Position numbers and translations under genes: made by a program. Of a stretch of 64,000 bases of DNA, positions 31,744-40,369 are shown in pieces. The notes below the pieces were generated by a model that was given only the letters and a program-made list of their open reading frames with translations, was not told the origin of the DNA and did not search any database. This DNA comes from Cohnella nanjingensis (GTDB lineage Bacteria > Bacillota > Bacilli > Paenibacillales > Paenibacillaceae): NCBI RefSeq assembly GCF_014212125.1, contig NZ_JACJVP010000029.1, positions 1 to 64,000 on the forward strand, given 5' to 3'. How positions within the stretch are numbered: the first letter of the stretch is position 1; the number at the start of each line of letters is the position of its first letter.

Positions 31744-32925
31744 ATGCCTCATATTCCGCAGCTCAAGCAAGCATTCATCGACCGGTTCGGCGGATCCGAA
31801 TCCGATATCCGCGTATTCCACGCGCCAGGGCGCGTCAATCTGATCGGCGAGCATACCGACTACAACGGGGGCGCCGTGTTCCCCGCCGCGCTGACCTTTG
31901 GCACGACGCTGCTCGCCCGCCCGCGCGGCGACCGGTCGCTCGGGCTCGCCTCCACGAACTTTCCGCTGACGCGGACGGTGTCCGCCGACGAACTCGTTTT
32001 CCGGGAAGAGGACGACTGGACGAACTATCCGAAGGGCGTCGTCTGGGAGCTGAACCATCGCGGCCTCCCGCTGTCGACCGGCTACGACCTGCTCTACCAC
32101 GGCGAGATTCCGAACGGGGCGGGCTTGTCCTCTTCGGCATCCATCGAAGTCGTGACGGCATTCGCCCTGCTGACGCTGGAAGGCAAACGGACCGACACCG
32201 TGGAGATCGCGGTCTGGTCCCAGCATGCCGAGAACGAGTTCGTCGGCGTCAAGTGCGGCATCATGGACCAATTCGCGGTGGCGAACGGCAAGAAGGACCA
32301 TGCGATTCATCTCGACTGCGACACGCTCCGCTACGAGCTGGTGCCGTTTCAATCCGGCGACTACAAGCTCGTCATCGGCAATACGAACAAGCGCCGCGGC
32401 CTGGTCGATTCGAAGTACAACGAGCGCCGCGCCCAATGCGAGCAGGCGGTGCGGGACCTGCGCGCGGCCTTCCCCGAGCTGACGCTGCTCGGCCAGCTGT
32501 CGCTCGCGGACTTCGAAGCGAACGAAGGCTTGATCGCCGACGAGACGGTTCGCCGCCGCGCCCGACACGTGGTGGAGGAGATCGACCGCGTCGGTCGTTC
32601 CATCGAAGTGCTGCGGGCGAACGACCTCGCCGCGTTCGGCGCGCTCATGAACGCGTCGCACGATTCGCTGCGCGATCTATACGAGGTGACGGGCGACGAG
32701 CTGGATGCGATGGTGAGCGCGGCGCGCGAAGTGCCGGGCGTGCTCGGCTCCCGCATGACGGGCGCCGGCTTCGGCGGCTGCACGATCTCTCTCGTTCACC
32801 AGGATTCGGTAGAGAAGTTCATCGCGCAGGTAGGCAGCCGCTATGAGGCGGCCACCGGGCTGCATCCGGACTTCTATGTCTGCGATATCGGCGACGGCGT
32901 GCGCGAGATAAAGGAGGAGGCGTAA
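31744..32925 (+). CDS. galK: Galactokinase
   Basis: 393 aa, normal length. Phosphorylates alpha-D-galactose at C1 with ATP (Leloir pathway). Galactokinase signature G-R-V-N-L-I-G-E-H-T-D-Y at residues 29-40, GHMP ATP-binding motif P-N-G-A-G-L-S-S-S-A-S near 120, and a C-terminal G-A-G-F-G-G-C. ATAGGAGG precedes the ATG. galE begins one base after its stop. Confidence 0.95.
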   Translation: MPHIPQLKQAFIDRFGGSESDIRVFHAPGRVNLIGEHTDYNGGAVFPAALTFGTTLLARPRGDRSLGLASTNFPLTRTVSADELVFREEDDWTNYPKGVVWELNHRGLPLSTGYDLLYHGEIPNGAGLSSSASIEVVTAFALLTLEGKRTDTVEIAVWSQHAENEFVGVKCGIMDQFAVANGKKDHAIHLDCDTLRYELVPFQSGDYKLVIGNTNKRRGLVDSKYNERRAQCEQAVRDLRAAFPELTLLGQLSLADFEANEGLIADETVRRRARHVVEEIDRVGRSIEVLRANDLAAFGALMNASHDSLRDLYEVTGDELDAMVSAAREVPGVLGSRMTGAGFGGCTISLVHQDSVEKFIAQVGSRYEAATGLHPDFYVCDIGDGVREIKEEA

Positions 32926-32926
32926 C

Positions 32927-33913
32927 ATGGCGGTATTGGTAACGGGCGGGGCCGGGTATATCGGCTCTCACACCGTAGCGGCGCTGTTGGAAAAGGGCGA
33001 GCAGGTCGTCGTTATCGACAACCTGTACCAAGGGCACCGCGAGGCGGTGCTGGGCGGCAAGCTGTATGAGGGCGATCTGCGCGACGAAGCGTTCCTGGAC
33101 CGGGTGTTCGCGGAGAACGAGATCGACGGCGTCATCCACTTCGCGGCGAATTCCCTGGTCGGCGAGAGCATGCAGAACCCCGGCAAGTACTACCACAACA
33201 ACGTCTACGGCACGCTGTGCCTGCTCGAAGCGATGAAGAAGGCGGGCGTGGGACGCATCGTCTTCTCCTCGACGGCGGCGACGTACGGCGAGCCGGAGAA
33301 GGTGCCGATCGACGAATACGACCGCACGCTGCCGACGAACGCCTACGGCGAGACCAAGCTGGCGATGGAGAAAATGATCCGTTGGTTCGACGTCGCCCAC
33401 GGCATCAAGTCGGTCTCTCTGCGCTACTTCAACGCGGCGGGCGCGCACGAGAGCGGCCGGATCGGCGAAGACCATCAGCCGGAATCGCATCTCGTTCCGC
33501 TGGTGCTTCAGGTCGCGCTCGGCCAGCGCGCGTTCATCTCCGTCTTCGGCGAAGACTACCCGACGGAGGACGGCACCTGCATCCGCGATTACATCCATGT
33601 CGGCGACCTGGCGTCCGCGCACATGCTGGCGCTCGAACGGCTGCGCGGCGGCGGGGACAGCGCGATATACAATCTGGGCAACGGCACGGGCTTCTCGGTC
33701 AAGCAAGTCATCGAGATCTCGCGCGAAGTGACCGGGCATCCGATCCCGGCGAAGATCGAAGCGCGCCGGGCGGGCGATCCGGCCGTGCTGGTCGCTTCGT
33801 CCGACCGCGCCCGGCGCGAGCTGGGTTGGACTCCGCGCTACGCCGATCTGAAGACGATCGTCGCGAGCGCTTGGGCATGGCATCAGGCGCATCCGAACGG
33901 CTACGAGAAGTAA
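32927..33913 (+). CDS. galE: UDP-glucose 4-epimerase
   Basis: 328 aa extended short-chain dehydrogenase. NAD site G-G-A-G-Y-I-G at residues 7-13 and the catalytic Y140-x3-K144. Interconverts UDP-galactose and UDP-glucose, closing the Leloir cycle and supplying UDP-galactose for glycans. Starts one base after galK; galT follows after a 227-bp gap filled by degenerate repeats. Confidence 0.95.
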   Translation: MAVLVTGGAGYIGSHTVAALLEKGEQVVVIDNLYQGHREAVLGGKLYEGDLRDEAFLDRVFAENEIDGVIHFAANSLVGESMQNPGKYYHNNVYGTLCLLEAMKKAGVGRIVFSSTAATYGEPEKVPIDEYDRTLPTNAYGETKLAMEKMIRWFDVAHGIKSVSLRYFNAAGAHESGRIGEDHQPESHLVPLVLQVALGQRAFISVFGEDYPTEDGTCIRDYIHVGDLASAHMLALERLRGGGDSAIYNLGNGTGFSVKQVIEISREVTGHPIPAKIEARRAGDPAVLVASSDRARRELGWTPRYADLKTIVASAWAWHQAHPNGYEK

Positions 33914-33927
33914 CGCGGGAGGCATCA

Positions 33928-34135
33928 GGTGCGTTCGAATAGCTGTTAGGAGAAGGAACATGGGAGCGCCAAGCAGCGTTAGAACGGGAATGTGAAGGAA
34001 CAGGTGGGCACCAATCGGCGTTCGAACGGCTATTGCGAGGACACGGGCACCAAGTACATTCGAATGGCTGTTTGAAGGAACATAAGGGCACCAAGTTGCG
34101 TTCGAATGGCAATGTGAAAGAACACGGGAGGCATC
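33928..34135 (+). repeat. Five degenerate 38-45-bp repeats between galE and galT
   Basis: Units share GCGTTCGAA-N-GGC, a GAAGGAACA-like stretch and GGGCACCAAG. The TTCGAA-like element falls at about 33934, 33979, 34021, 34059 and 34101. Several units carry a GGAGG- or AAGGA-like string, so the array could offer several near-ribosome sites before galT. An open frame through the array (from 34033) is in frame with galT but shows no start signal. Confidence 0.65.
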
Positions 34136-34140
34136 CAGAG

Positions 34141-35718
34141 ATGATCGAAACGCGTTATACCCCTTCTTCCGAGGAAGGAGAGGAAATCGGCCTGCTCATC
34201 GGGCGGCTGGTGCAATTCGCCCGGCAGCGAGGAATGCTTGAGGCGCTGGATACGGACGCCGCGATCAACGCGCTGCTCGATCTCTACGGACTGACGGAGC
34301 CGGCCGAAGGGGAGATTCCGGCCGAGACGCAGGAGAGCGCGACGCCGATCCTGGAGCCGCTGCTGGACGCAGCCGTGCGTCTCGGCTTGACGCCGGACGA
34401 TACGGTCACGTCCCGCGACTTGTTCGACGCGCGGATCATGGGTCTGCTCCTGCCGCGCCCGTCGGAGACGACAGCGCGGTTCGCGGGGCTGGCGCAAGAG
34501 CGGGGCGCGGGCGCGGCGACGGATTGGTTCTACGGCTTGAACGTCGACTCGAACTACATCCGGATGGACCGCATCCGCAAGAACGGATACTGGCTGCATC
34601 CGACGGAGGATGGCGAGCTGGAGATCACGGTGAACCTGTCCAAGCCGGAGAAGGACCCGCGGGAGATCGCGAAGCTGAAGACGCTCCCTCAGGCCAAGTA
34701 TCCGAAGTGCCTCCTGTGCAAGGAGAACGTAGGCTACGCCGGACGGCCGGACCATCCGGCGCGGCAGAACCTGCGGATCCTCCCGTTGAAGCTGCAGGGC
34801 CAGCGCTGGTTCTTCCAGTACTCCCCGTACGTGTACTACAACGAGCACAGCATCATCTTCTGCGGCGAGCACGTCCCGATGCGCATCTCTCCGGCGACGT
34901 TCGCGCGCCTGCTGGACTTTGTGGAGCAGTTCCCGCATTACTTCATCGGGTCGAACGCCGATCTGCCGATCGTGGGCGGCTCCATCCTGAACCACGACCA
35001 TTTCCAGGGCGGGCGGCACGTCTTCCCGATGGAGAAGGCGTCGGTCGAGGCTTGGACGGCGCATGCGTCGGAGCCCAGCGTGCGGGCCGGCATCGTGAAG
35101 TGGCCGATGTCCGTCATGCGCCTTCGCGCGACGGACCGCGCCGCGCTGCTGCGCGTCGCCGAACAGGTGCTGACCGCTTGGCGCGGATACAGCGACGAGT
35201 CGGCGGAGGTTCGCGCGTTCACCGGCGGCGTGCCGCACAACACGATCACCCCGATCGCGCGGCTGCAGGACGACGGCGAGTATGAGCTGGATCTGGTGCT
35301 GCGGAACAACCGCACGAGCGAGGAGCACCCGGACGGGATCTTCCATCCTCATCAAGAGCTGCATCACATCAAGAAGGAGAACATCGGCCTGATCGAGGTG
35401 ATGGGGCTCGCGGTGCTGCCGGGGCGGCTGCAGGAGGAGATGGCGCAAGTCGCAGCTATCCTGACGGGCCGCGAAGTCTACGAAGCCGGCGCGCTGGCCG
35501 AGCCGAGCCATCCGCTAGCGAAGCATGCCGATTGGATCGCGGCGCTCGTCGCGGCGCACGGCACGTCGATGCCGGAGCCGGATGCGCAGGCGGCCTTGCG
35601 CGCCGCCGTGGGCGACAAGTTCCACGCGGTGCTGCGCGACGCGGGCGTGTACAAAGGCGACGCGGCCGGCCAGGCGGCGTTCGGACGCTTCCTCGCCGAA
35701 GTCGGCTTCGGCGGCTGA
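34141..35718 (+). CDS. galT: UTP-hexose-1-phosphate uridylyltransferase, class II GalT
   Basis: 525 aa, the long Firmicute (class II) GalT, unrelated in layout to the 350-aa E. coli type. Moves UMP between glucose-1-P and galactose-1-P. Visible: Y-P-K-C-L-L-C (about residue 180), N-H-D-H-F-Q-G-G-R-H (about 283) with the nucleophilic/metal histidines, and H-P-H-Q-E-L-H-H. ATG 34141 is preferred over the upstream in-frame start at 34033 because GGGAGG lies 9 nt before it and the upstream part is repeat. Confidence 0.93.
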   Translation: MIETRYTPSSEEGEEIGLLIGRLVQFARQRGMLEALDTDAAINALLDLYGLTEPAEGEIPAETQESATPILEPLLDAAVRLGLTPDDTVTSRDLFDARIMGLLLPRPSETTARFAGLAQERGAGAATDWFYGLNVDSNYIRMDRIRKNGYWLHPTEDGELEITVNLSKPEKDPREIAKLKTLPQAKYPKCLLCKENVGYAGRPDHPARQNLRILPLKLQGQRWFFQYSPYVYYNEHSIIFCGEHVPMRISPATFARLLDFVEQFPHYFIGSNADLPIVGGSILNHDHFQGGRHVFPMEKASVEAWTAHASEPSVRAGIVKWPMSVMRLRATDRAALLRVAEQVLTAWRGYSDESAEVRAFTGGVPHNTITPIARLQDDGEYELDLVLRNNRTSEEHPDGIFHPHQELHHIKKENIGLIEVMGLAVLPGRLQEEMAQVAAILTGREVYEAGALAEPSHPLAKHADWIAALVAAHGTSMPEPDAQAALRAAVGDKFHAVLRDAGVYKGDAAGQAAFGRFLAEVGFGG

Positions 35719-35790
35719 GGCTGACGTTCGATAGTGTGGCTGAGGCTGACGTTCGATAGGGCGGCTTAGGAAGGCTAGCAGGCGGGCGGC
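35719..35790 (+). repeat. Short direct repeats after galT
   Basis: GGCTGACGTTCGATAG occurs twice about 30 bp apart (35729, 35747 region), the first beginning just after the galT stop. No palindrome or T run; no function visible. Confidence 0.5.
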
Positions 35791-35837
35791 GGCAGGCAGA
35801 CGTTCTCTAGGGTGGCAAGACAGCAAGGCGGCTAGCA

Positions 35838-36235
35838 GGAGGAGTTAGTCGAAAAAATCGACTAACGCAGGCGCCTGGCTCGGGTGTTGAGCGGCGATAG
35901 TCGAAAAAATCGACTAACGCAGGCGGATGGCCCGGGTGAGGAGCGGCGATAGTCGAAAAAAACGACTAACGCGGGTTTAGGGCGAGGGAATGAAAAGGAG
36001 ATAAGCGGAAAAACCGCTTATCTCGAACGCTTGGCCGATAGTGAGGCGGAATAAAGCGGAAAAACCGCTTTATTCGGCGTCTTAACCGGGTGCGAAGCGA
36101 AATAGAGCGGAAAAACCGCTCTATTCAGCGTCTTAACCGGGGTGTGGAGTGAAATAAAGCGGAAAAACCGCTTTATTCGGCGTTCTGGGCGGGAGTTACG
36201 CGGGGATAAAGCGGAAAAACCGCCTTACTCGGACG
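35838..36235. repeat. Array of eight 51-52-bp units with variable, compensated hairpin stems
   Basis: Eight stem-loops are centred near 35855, 35907, 35959, 36011, 36062, 36113, 36165 and 36217, so the period is 51-52 bp. The loop is AAAAA in nearly all. Stems differ but stay paired: TTAGTCGA/TCGACTAA, GATAAGCGG/CCGCTTATC, AATAAAGCGG/CCGCTTTATT, AATAGAGCGG/CCGCTCTATT; the last unit is decayed. Linkers share a GGCGTCTTAACCGGG-like core. It lies between the converging galT and DUF1128 genes and carries no credible ORF. Confidence 0.92.
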
Positions 36236-36295
36236 CACCGACTCGGATCCGCTTCTTTGCTCCCATTCGCGAACTTGGCGGTGCCCCGAGCGCCC

Positions 36296-36343
36296 AAAAA
36301 AAGGACCGAGCAGCCGCGCAACGCGCGTCTGCCGGTCCTTTTT
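36296..36343. terminator. Bidirectional terminator between galT and the DUF1128 gene
   Basis: AAAAAGGACCG and CGGTCCTTTTT enclose a GC-rich inner hairpin. A and T tracts on both sides allow termination in either direction. Confidence 0.88.
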
Positions 36344-36364
36344 CGTGCTTGTACGTCGAGTAGC

Positions 36365-36535
36365 CTCTCAGCCGCCAGCCCCTCAGCCACCAACTCTCGG
36401 CTGTCTAGCCCAGCCGCCAGCCCCTCAGCCACCAACTCTCGGCTGTCTAGCCCAGCCGCCAGCCCCTCAGCCGCCAGCCCACAGCCACCAACTCTCGGCG
36501 GTCTAGCCCAGCCGCCAGCCCTCAACCGACTAGCC
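36365..36535. repeat. Three to four 42-bp direct repeats after the DUF1128 gene
   Basis: CAGCCGCCAGCCCCTCAGCC followed by ACCAACTCTCGG and TGTCTAGCC recurs about every 42 bp. The units lie immediately past the stop of the minus-strand DUF1128 gene. All-frame open but without a start signal. Confidence 0.7.
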
Positions 36536-36537
36536 TC

Positions 36538-36759
36538 TCAACCCCGCAGCTTGCCGAGCTCCGACACGAGCGCCTCGACCTCGCTGATGCTGAAGCGCTC
36601 CTTGGACGCGACCATGTCGTAGATATCCTTGATGTCCTCGTACTTCTCCGAGCTGAAATGCGAAGCCTGCATCGCCGCGCCCGAAGCCATGCGAAGCTTC
36701 GTCTTGATGGCCTCGATCATATACTCGACGTTCTCTTGAGAAGGCTTGGATAAATCCAT
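36538..36759 (-). CDS. DUF1128 family small protein (YfkK-like)
   Basis: 73 aa, all helical: N-V-E-Y-M-I-E-A-I-K-T-K-L and H-F-S-S-E-K-Y-E-D-I-K-D-I-Y-D-M-V match the DUF1128 family found across Bacilli. The ATG at 36759 has AAAGGAAG upstream. A longer open frame reaching 37611 on this strand is an artefact opposite the YyaC gene. Function unknown. Confidence 0.82.
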   Translation of the reverse strand: MDLSKPSQENVEYMIEAIKTKLRMASGAAMQASHFSSEKYEDIKDIYDMVASKERFSISEVEALVSELGKLRG

Positions 36760-36941
36760 TCGTTCCGCTTCCTTTCGGTATGTATCTTGCCCCCATTGTA
36801 CCATAGGCGCGGGGGTTCGGCTAAGCGCGGATCCGGGTACAGGGAGAAAGAGGCCGAATCGCCCGCGGCGAGGTGGCGCTTGGGGGCGCGGGCATGGTAC
36901 GCTTGTAACGATCCTGTAGGAGAAGGAGCTGTATTCGCGCC

Positions 36942-37478
36942 GTGACACCTCTTTCCAGTCGTACCGCCGCCGAGGACGCATCCGCGCTCGCGCCGTTCTT
37001 CGCGGATCTCGCGGCGCGTCACGCATTGGCGGATTTGACCTTCGTCTGCATCGGCACCGACCGTTCCACCGGCGACAGCCTCGGCCCCTGGGTCGGCACG
37101 CTGCTCGAGGAGCGCGGCTTTCCCCGCGTCGTCGGCACGCTGCGCGAGCCCTGTGACGCCGACAGGCTCGCCGAAGCGGTAGCCGCCCTGTCCCCGGAGG
37201 CGACGGTCGTCGCCGTCGACGCTTGCCTCGGCCGGCCGGAGAACGTCGGCCGCTTCCTGCTGTCGGCGGGGCCGCTCGTGCCAGCGCGCTCGGTCGGCCG
37301 TTCGTTTCCCGGCATCGGCCATTACAGCGTCGCGGCGATCGTGAACGCCGTCGGCCCAAAGCCGTACTGGACGCTGCAGACGACCTCGCTCTACCGCGTG
37401 ATGGGCATGGCCCGCCAGATCGCGGACGCCGCCTCGCTTTATTTGGGTTCGCCCCATCCGATCCTAGACAACAAGTAA
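36942..37478 (+). CDS. yyaC: Spore protease YyaC (GPR-like, DUF1256)
   Basis: 178 aa with G-T-D-R-S-T-G-D-S-L-G-P, the acidic site shared with the germination protease GPR, and D-A-C-L-G near the middle. Found only in endospore formers, made late in sporulation. GTG start; the AAGGAG site is about 13 nt away, somewhat far. Supports the view that the host makes spores. Confidence 0.87.
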   Translation: MTPLSSRTAAEDASALAPFFADLAARHALADLTFVCIGTDRSTGDSLGPWVGTLLEERGFPRVVGTLREPCDADRLAEAVAALSPEATVVAVDACLGRPENVGRFLLSAGPLVPARSVGRSFPGIGHYSVAAIVNAVGPKPYWTLQTTSLYRVMGMARQIADAASLYLGSPHPILDNK

Positions 37479-37533
37479 CCACGACTGTCCCGTCCTCGTA
37501 GAGGGCGATACGTATACCGGCGATGCTCCGGAA

Positions 37534-37563
37534 TTGGATCGGCCGGCAACAATTTTGTACAAT
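37534..37563 (+). promoter_or_regulatory. Sigma-A-type promoter of the hydrolase gene
   Basis: TTGGAT, 18 nt, TACAAT, 34 nt before the start codon at 37597. Confidence 0.5.
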
Positions 37564-37596
37564 AAAGAAAATGAACCGGAAGGATGTGCGCCAGCG

Positions 37597-38412
37597 ATGA
37601 CCGCCAAACACGTTACGCTAGCCAACGGACTGAACGTCGCTTATACGGAGGAAGGACAAGGAACGCCCGTCCTGCTGCTGCACGGCTATTGCGGGAGCAG
37701 CGCCTATTGGGAGGAAGTCTGGCCGCTGCTGGTTCCGCATGCCCGGCTCGTCGCTCCCGACGCGCGGGGACACGGAGGAACGTCGGCCACGGAAGGCGCG
37801 TACGCGATGGAGCAGCAGGCCGAAGACGCCGTCCAGCTGATGGACGCGCTCGGTCTGCGGCAAGCCTACGTCCTCGGTCATTCGATGGGGGGCTATGCCG
37901 CACTGGCGCTGGCCGAACGGTACCCGGAGCGGCTGCTCGGCTTCGGCCTGCTGCACTCCACGTCCTATCCGGACAATGAGACCGGCAAGGAGAACCGCGA
38001 GAAAGTCGCGCGGCGGGTCGCCGAGGAGGGGGTCGAAGGACATGTCGCGGACTTGATTCCGAAGCTCTTCGCTCCCGCGCACCTGAACACGATGCCGGAG
38101 AAAGTGGAGCGCGCGAAGCGGATCGGTTACGAGACGTCGCCCCTCGGGGCCATCGGCGGCGCGCTCGGCATGAAGGACCGGCCGGACCGCAAGGTCGTGC
38201 TCGAAAAGACGGCGCTGCCGGTGCTGCTGCTGGCCGGCGAGTCGGACGGCGTCATCGCGCCGGAGAAACGGTTCCCGGTCGATCGCCCGAACGTGACGGG
38301 CACGCTGCTGAGCGGCTCCGGCCACATGGGGATGTTGGAGGCGCCGGAAGCTTTCGCGGAAGCCGTGCTCGCTTATCTGCAGGCGGCCGAAGAGAATCGC
38401 GCCGATGCATGA
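37597..38412 (+). CDS. Alpha/beta hydrolase
   Basis: 271 aa. Oxyanion segment L-L-L-H-G-Y, nucleophile elbow G-H-S-M-G-G (Ser about residue 98), acid in G-E-S-D-G-V and the final His in G-S-G-H-M-G-M. Typical of small esterases and lipase-like hydrolases; the substrate cannot be read. ATG 37597 is chosen over 37534, which would place the promoter -35 box inside the gene. Overlaps the next gene by 8 nt. Confidence 0.85.
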   Translation: MTAKHVTLANGLNVAYTEEGQGTPVLLLHGYCGSSAYWEEVWPLLVPHARLVAPDARGHGGTSATEGAYAMEQQAEDAVQLMDALGLRQAYVLGHSMGGYAALALAERYPERLLGFGLLHSTSYPDNETGKENREKVARRVAEEGVEGHVADLIPKLFAPAHLNTMPEKVERAKRIGYETSPLGAIGGALGMKDRPDRKVVLEKTALPVLLLAGESDGVIAPEKRFPVDRPNVTGTLLSGSGHMGMLEAPEAFAEAVLAYLQAAEENRADA

Positions 38413-39067
38413 CCGCGACTATCTGATGCGGCTCATCAGCCAGATGTCCGTCGCCTTCGGCCGACTGATGGGGCTGAAGGAGCAGAAGAAGCACGAGGAG
38501 GCGATCGTGCACATCGACGAGTTTCTGAGCCGCGAGCTGAGATTGCGGGCCCGACTGGCGCTGGGCCTGTCGGACAAAGACCTGCTCGCGATGTTCTCGA
38601 CCGGCGGCGTGCCGAACGCCGAGACGGTGGCGATCATCGCCACTTTCCTGCAAGAGGAGGGCGACCTGCTGCGCGAGCTCGGCCGCGATGCGGAGAGCGT
38701 CCCCCGCTACGAGAAAGCGCTGCGGCTCATGCTGTACGTGCTGCGGGTGAACGGACCGATCGAAGGGCTGGGGCTGGAGATCCGCAAGAACATGCTGCTC
38801 ACAGCGTTGGCGGACGAGTCCTGCTCGGCGGAGACGAGACGCGCGATCTGGGTATGGCAAGAATACGAAGGCCGGTACGCGGAAGCCGAGGATCTGCTGT
38901 ACGATCTGTCGGAAGACGGGGCCGTCACCCCCGAGGACGGGCGAGAATTCTACGATCGCTTGGACCGGTTGGGGGACGAAGCGCTCGCTTCCGGCGGCTT
39001 GACGCGGGATGAGTTGCAGGACGGCCGAAGACAATGGCAATCGCTGACGGGAGAGACGGCATCATGA
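38405..39067 (+). CDS. Helical protein, DUF6483-like
   Basis: 220 aa, soluble and almost wholly helical. It begins H-D-R-D-Y-L-M-R-L-I-S-Q-M, a start typical of DUF6483 proteins in Firmicutes, and has TPR-like helix pairs in the second half. Overlaps genes on both sides (ATG inside the hydrolase end; ATGA with the methyltransferase), so it is part of a three-gene operon. Function unknown. Confidence 0.7.
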   Translation: MHDRDYLMRLISQMSVAFGRLMGLKEQKKHEEAIVHIDEFLSRELRLRARLALGLSDKDLLAMFSTGGVPNAETVAIIATFLQEEGDLLRELGRDAESVPRYEKALRLMLYVLRVNGPIEGLGLEIRKNMLLTALADESCSAETRRAIWVWQEYEGRYAEAEDLLYDLSEDGAVTPEDGREFYDRLDRLGDEALASGGLTRDELQDGRRQWQSLTGETAS

Positions 39068-40245
39068 GTTTGAGATCGATGGACGGTGATTTGGAGACGG
39101 TATTGCGGCAATCGGTGGCGGAGAGCAAGCTTCTGCAGGCGACGCTGAGCCAGCCCCGGCGCAAAGACGCGGACTTGGCGCGCAAGGTGACGGTACGTCC
39201 CGTCCGGATGAAGAACGGGCTCCATTATCAATTCGAGCGCTTGCTGGAGAACAAAGCGTTCCACGACAATCTGTCGCCCGACGCGGCGGCGGACGAGCTC
39301 TCGCGGCTGCTCGCGGACGATTATCGCCAGGCGCTGCTGAAGACGCCGGAAGCCGATATTCAAGTGCTGATCAACAAGAAAGGCAAGCCCGCCTTGCTCC
39401 GCGGCGCGCCGTCCGCCGGCGCGAAGGGGGCGGCGGACGGCGCGCCGCCTGCGCACAACCGGACCAAAGCGTACGTGCTGCCGGAGGGCGAGCCGGTCCC
39501 GTTCCTCGAAGCGCTGGGCGTCATGACGGCGGAAGGCCGCGTCGTCAAAGCCAAGTACGACAAGTTCCGGCAGATCAACCGGTTCTTGGAGACGGTCGCG
39601 GACGTGGTGCCGAACCTGCCGAAGGACCGCGAGCTCACGATCGTTGATTTCGGCTGCGGCAAGTCCTATCTGACCTTCGCGCTCTATCATCTGCTCGCGG
39701 TCAAGGAACGCCGGGACGTGCGCATCATCGGCCTCGACCTGAAGGCGGACGTCATCGAGACGTGTTCGCGCCTAGCCGAGAGACTCGGATGGGACAAGCT
39801 GAAGTTCGCGGTGGGCGACATCTCGCAGTACAACGGCTCCGAAGCCGTGGACATGGTCGTGACGCTCCATGCCTGCGATACGGCGACGGACGCGGCGCTT
39901 ATCAAGGCGATCGGCTGGCGGACTGCCGTCATCCTGTCGGTGCCCTGCTGCCAGCACGAGCTGTTCGGACAACTGAACCAGCCGGTCCTGAAGCCGCTCT
40001 TGAAGCACGGGCTCCTGAAGGAGCGTTTCGCTTCGCTCGTGACCGATGCCGTTCGCGCGCAGTTGCTCGAGCTGTCCGGTTACCGGACGCAGCTGCTCGA
40101 ATTCATCGACATGGCGCATACGCCCAAGAACGTGCTCATCCGAGCCGTCCGAACCGGACAAGCGCCGTCCCCCGAAGCCGTTCGCGAATACGAGGCTTTC
40201 CGCGATTTTCTGTCCATTTCCCCGTTTATGGAACGAAATTCTTAA
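39064..40245 (+). CDS. SAM-dependent methyltransferase
   Basis: 393 aa. An alpha-helical N-terminal half (about 1-190) is followed by a Rossmann methyltransferase domain with motif I V-D-F-G-C-G-K-S-Y-L-T and an N-terminal-to-motif IV V-T-L-H-A-C-D-T-A-T-D, then V-P-C-C-Q-H-E-L. The PCCQHE element is typical of a conserved Bacterial family (Methyltransf_32) thought to act on RNA or other unknown substrate. ATG 39064 overlaps the preceding stop. Confidence 0.82.
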   Translation: MSLRSMDGDLETVLRQSVAESKLLQATLSQPRRKDADLARKVTVRPVRMKNGLHYQFERLLENKAFHDNLSPDAAADELSRLLADDYRQALLKTPEADIQVLINKKGKPALLRGAPSAGAKGAADGAPPAHNRTKAYVLPEGEPVPFLEALGVMTAEGRVVKAKYDKFRQINRFLETVADVVPNLPKDRELTIVDFGCGKSYLTFALYHLLAVKERRDVRIIGLDLKADVIETCSRLAERLGWDKLKFAVGDISQYNGSEAVDMVVTLHACDTATDAALIKAIGWRTAVILSVPCCQHELFGQLNQPVLKPLLKHGLLKERFASLVTDAVRAQLLELSGYRTQLLEFIDMAHTPKNVLIRAVRTGQAPSPEAVREYEAFRDFLSISPFMERNS

Positions 40246-40283
40246 GAGTAGGTTAAAAAGCGGGAACAAACCAGAAGTTCATG

Positions 40284-40313
40284 TTGTCGAAAAAAACCAG
40301 TGTATGGTAGAAT
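40284..40313 (+). promoter_or_regulatory. Sigma-A-type promoter of the first diguanylate cyclase gene
   Basis: TTGTCG, 18 nt, TAGAAT, 57 nt before the TTG start. Confidence 0.5.
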
Positions 40314-40369
40314 AAAGCAATTAAGTCCCGGGCGTTTAGGGGCAGCTGATTCGTGAAAAGGTGAGCCGA

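Noticed and set aside
34033-34140. 36-codon N-terminal extension of GalT
   Set aside because: Encoded by degenerate repeats without a start signal. The class II GalT homology begins at 34141, which has a good ribosome site.
35838-36235. CRISPR array
   Set aside because: The linkers are similar to one another rather than unique, the stem-loop parts vary, and no cas genes are nearby. The same applies to the arrays at 16.6 and 49.5 kb.
36760-37611. Long minus-strand extension (357 codons) of the DUF1128 gene
   Set aside because: It runs opposite the well-supported YyaC gene. Only the last 73 codons match a family, and they have their own ribosome site.
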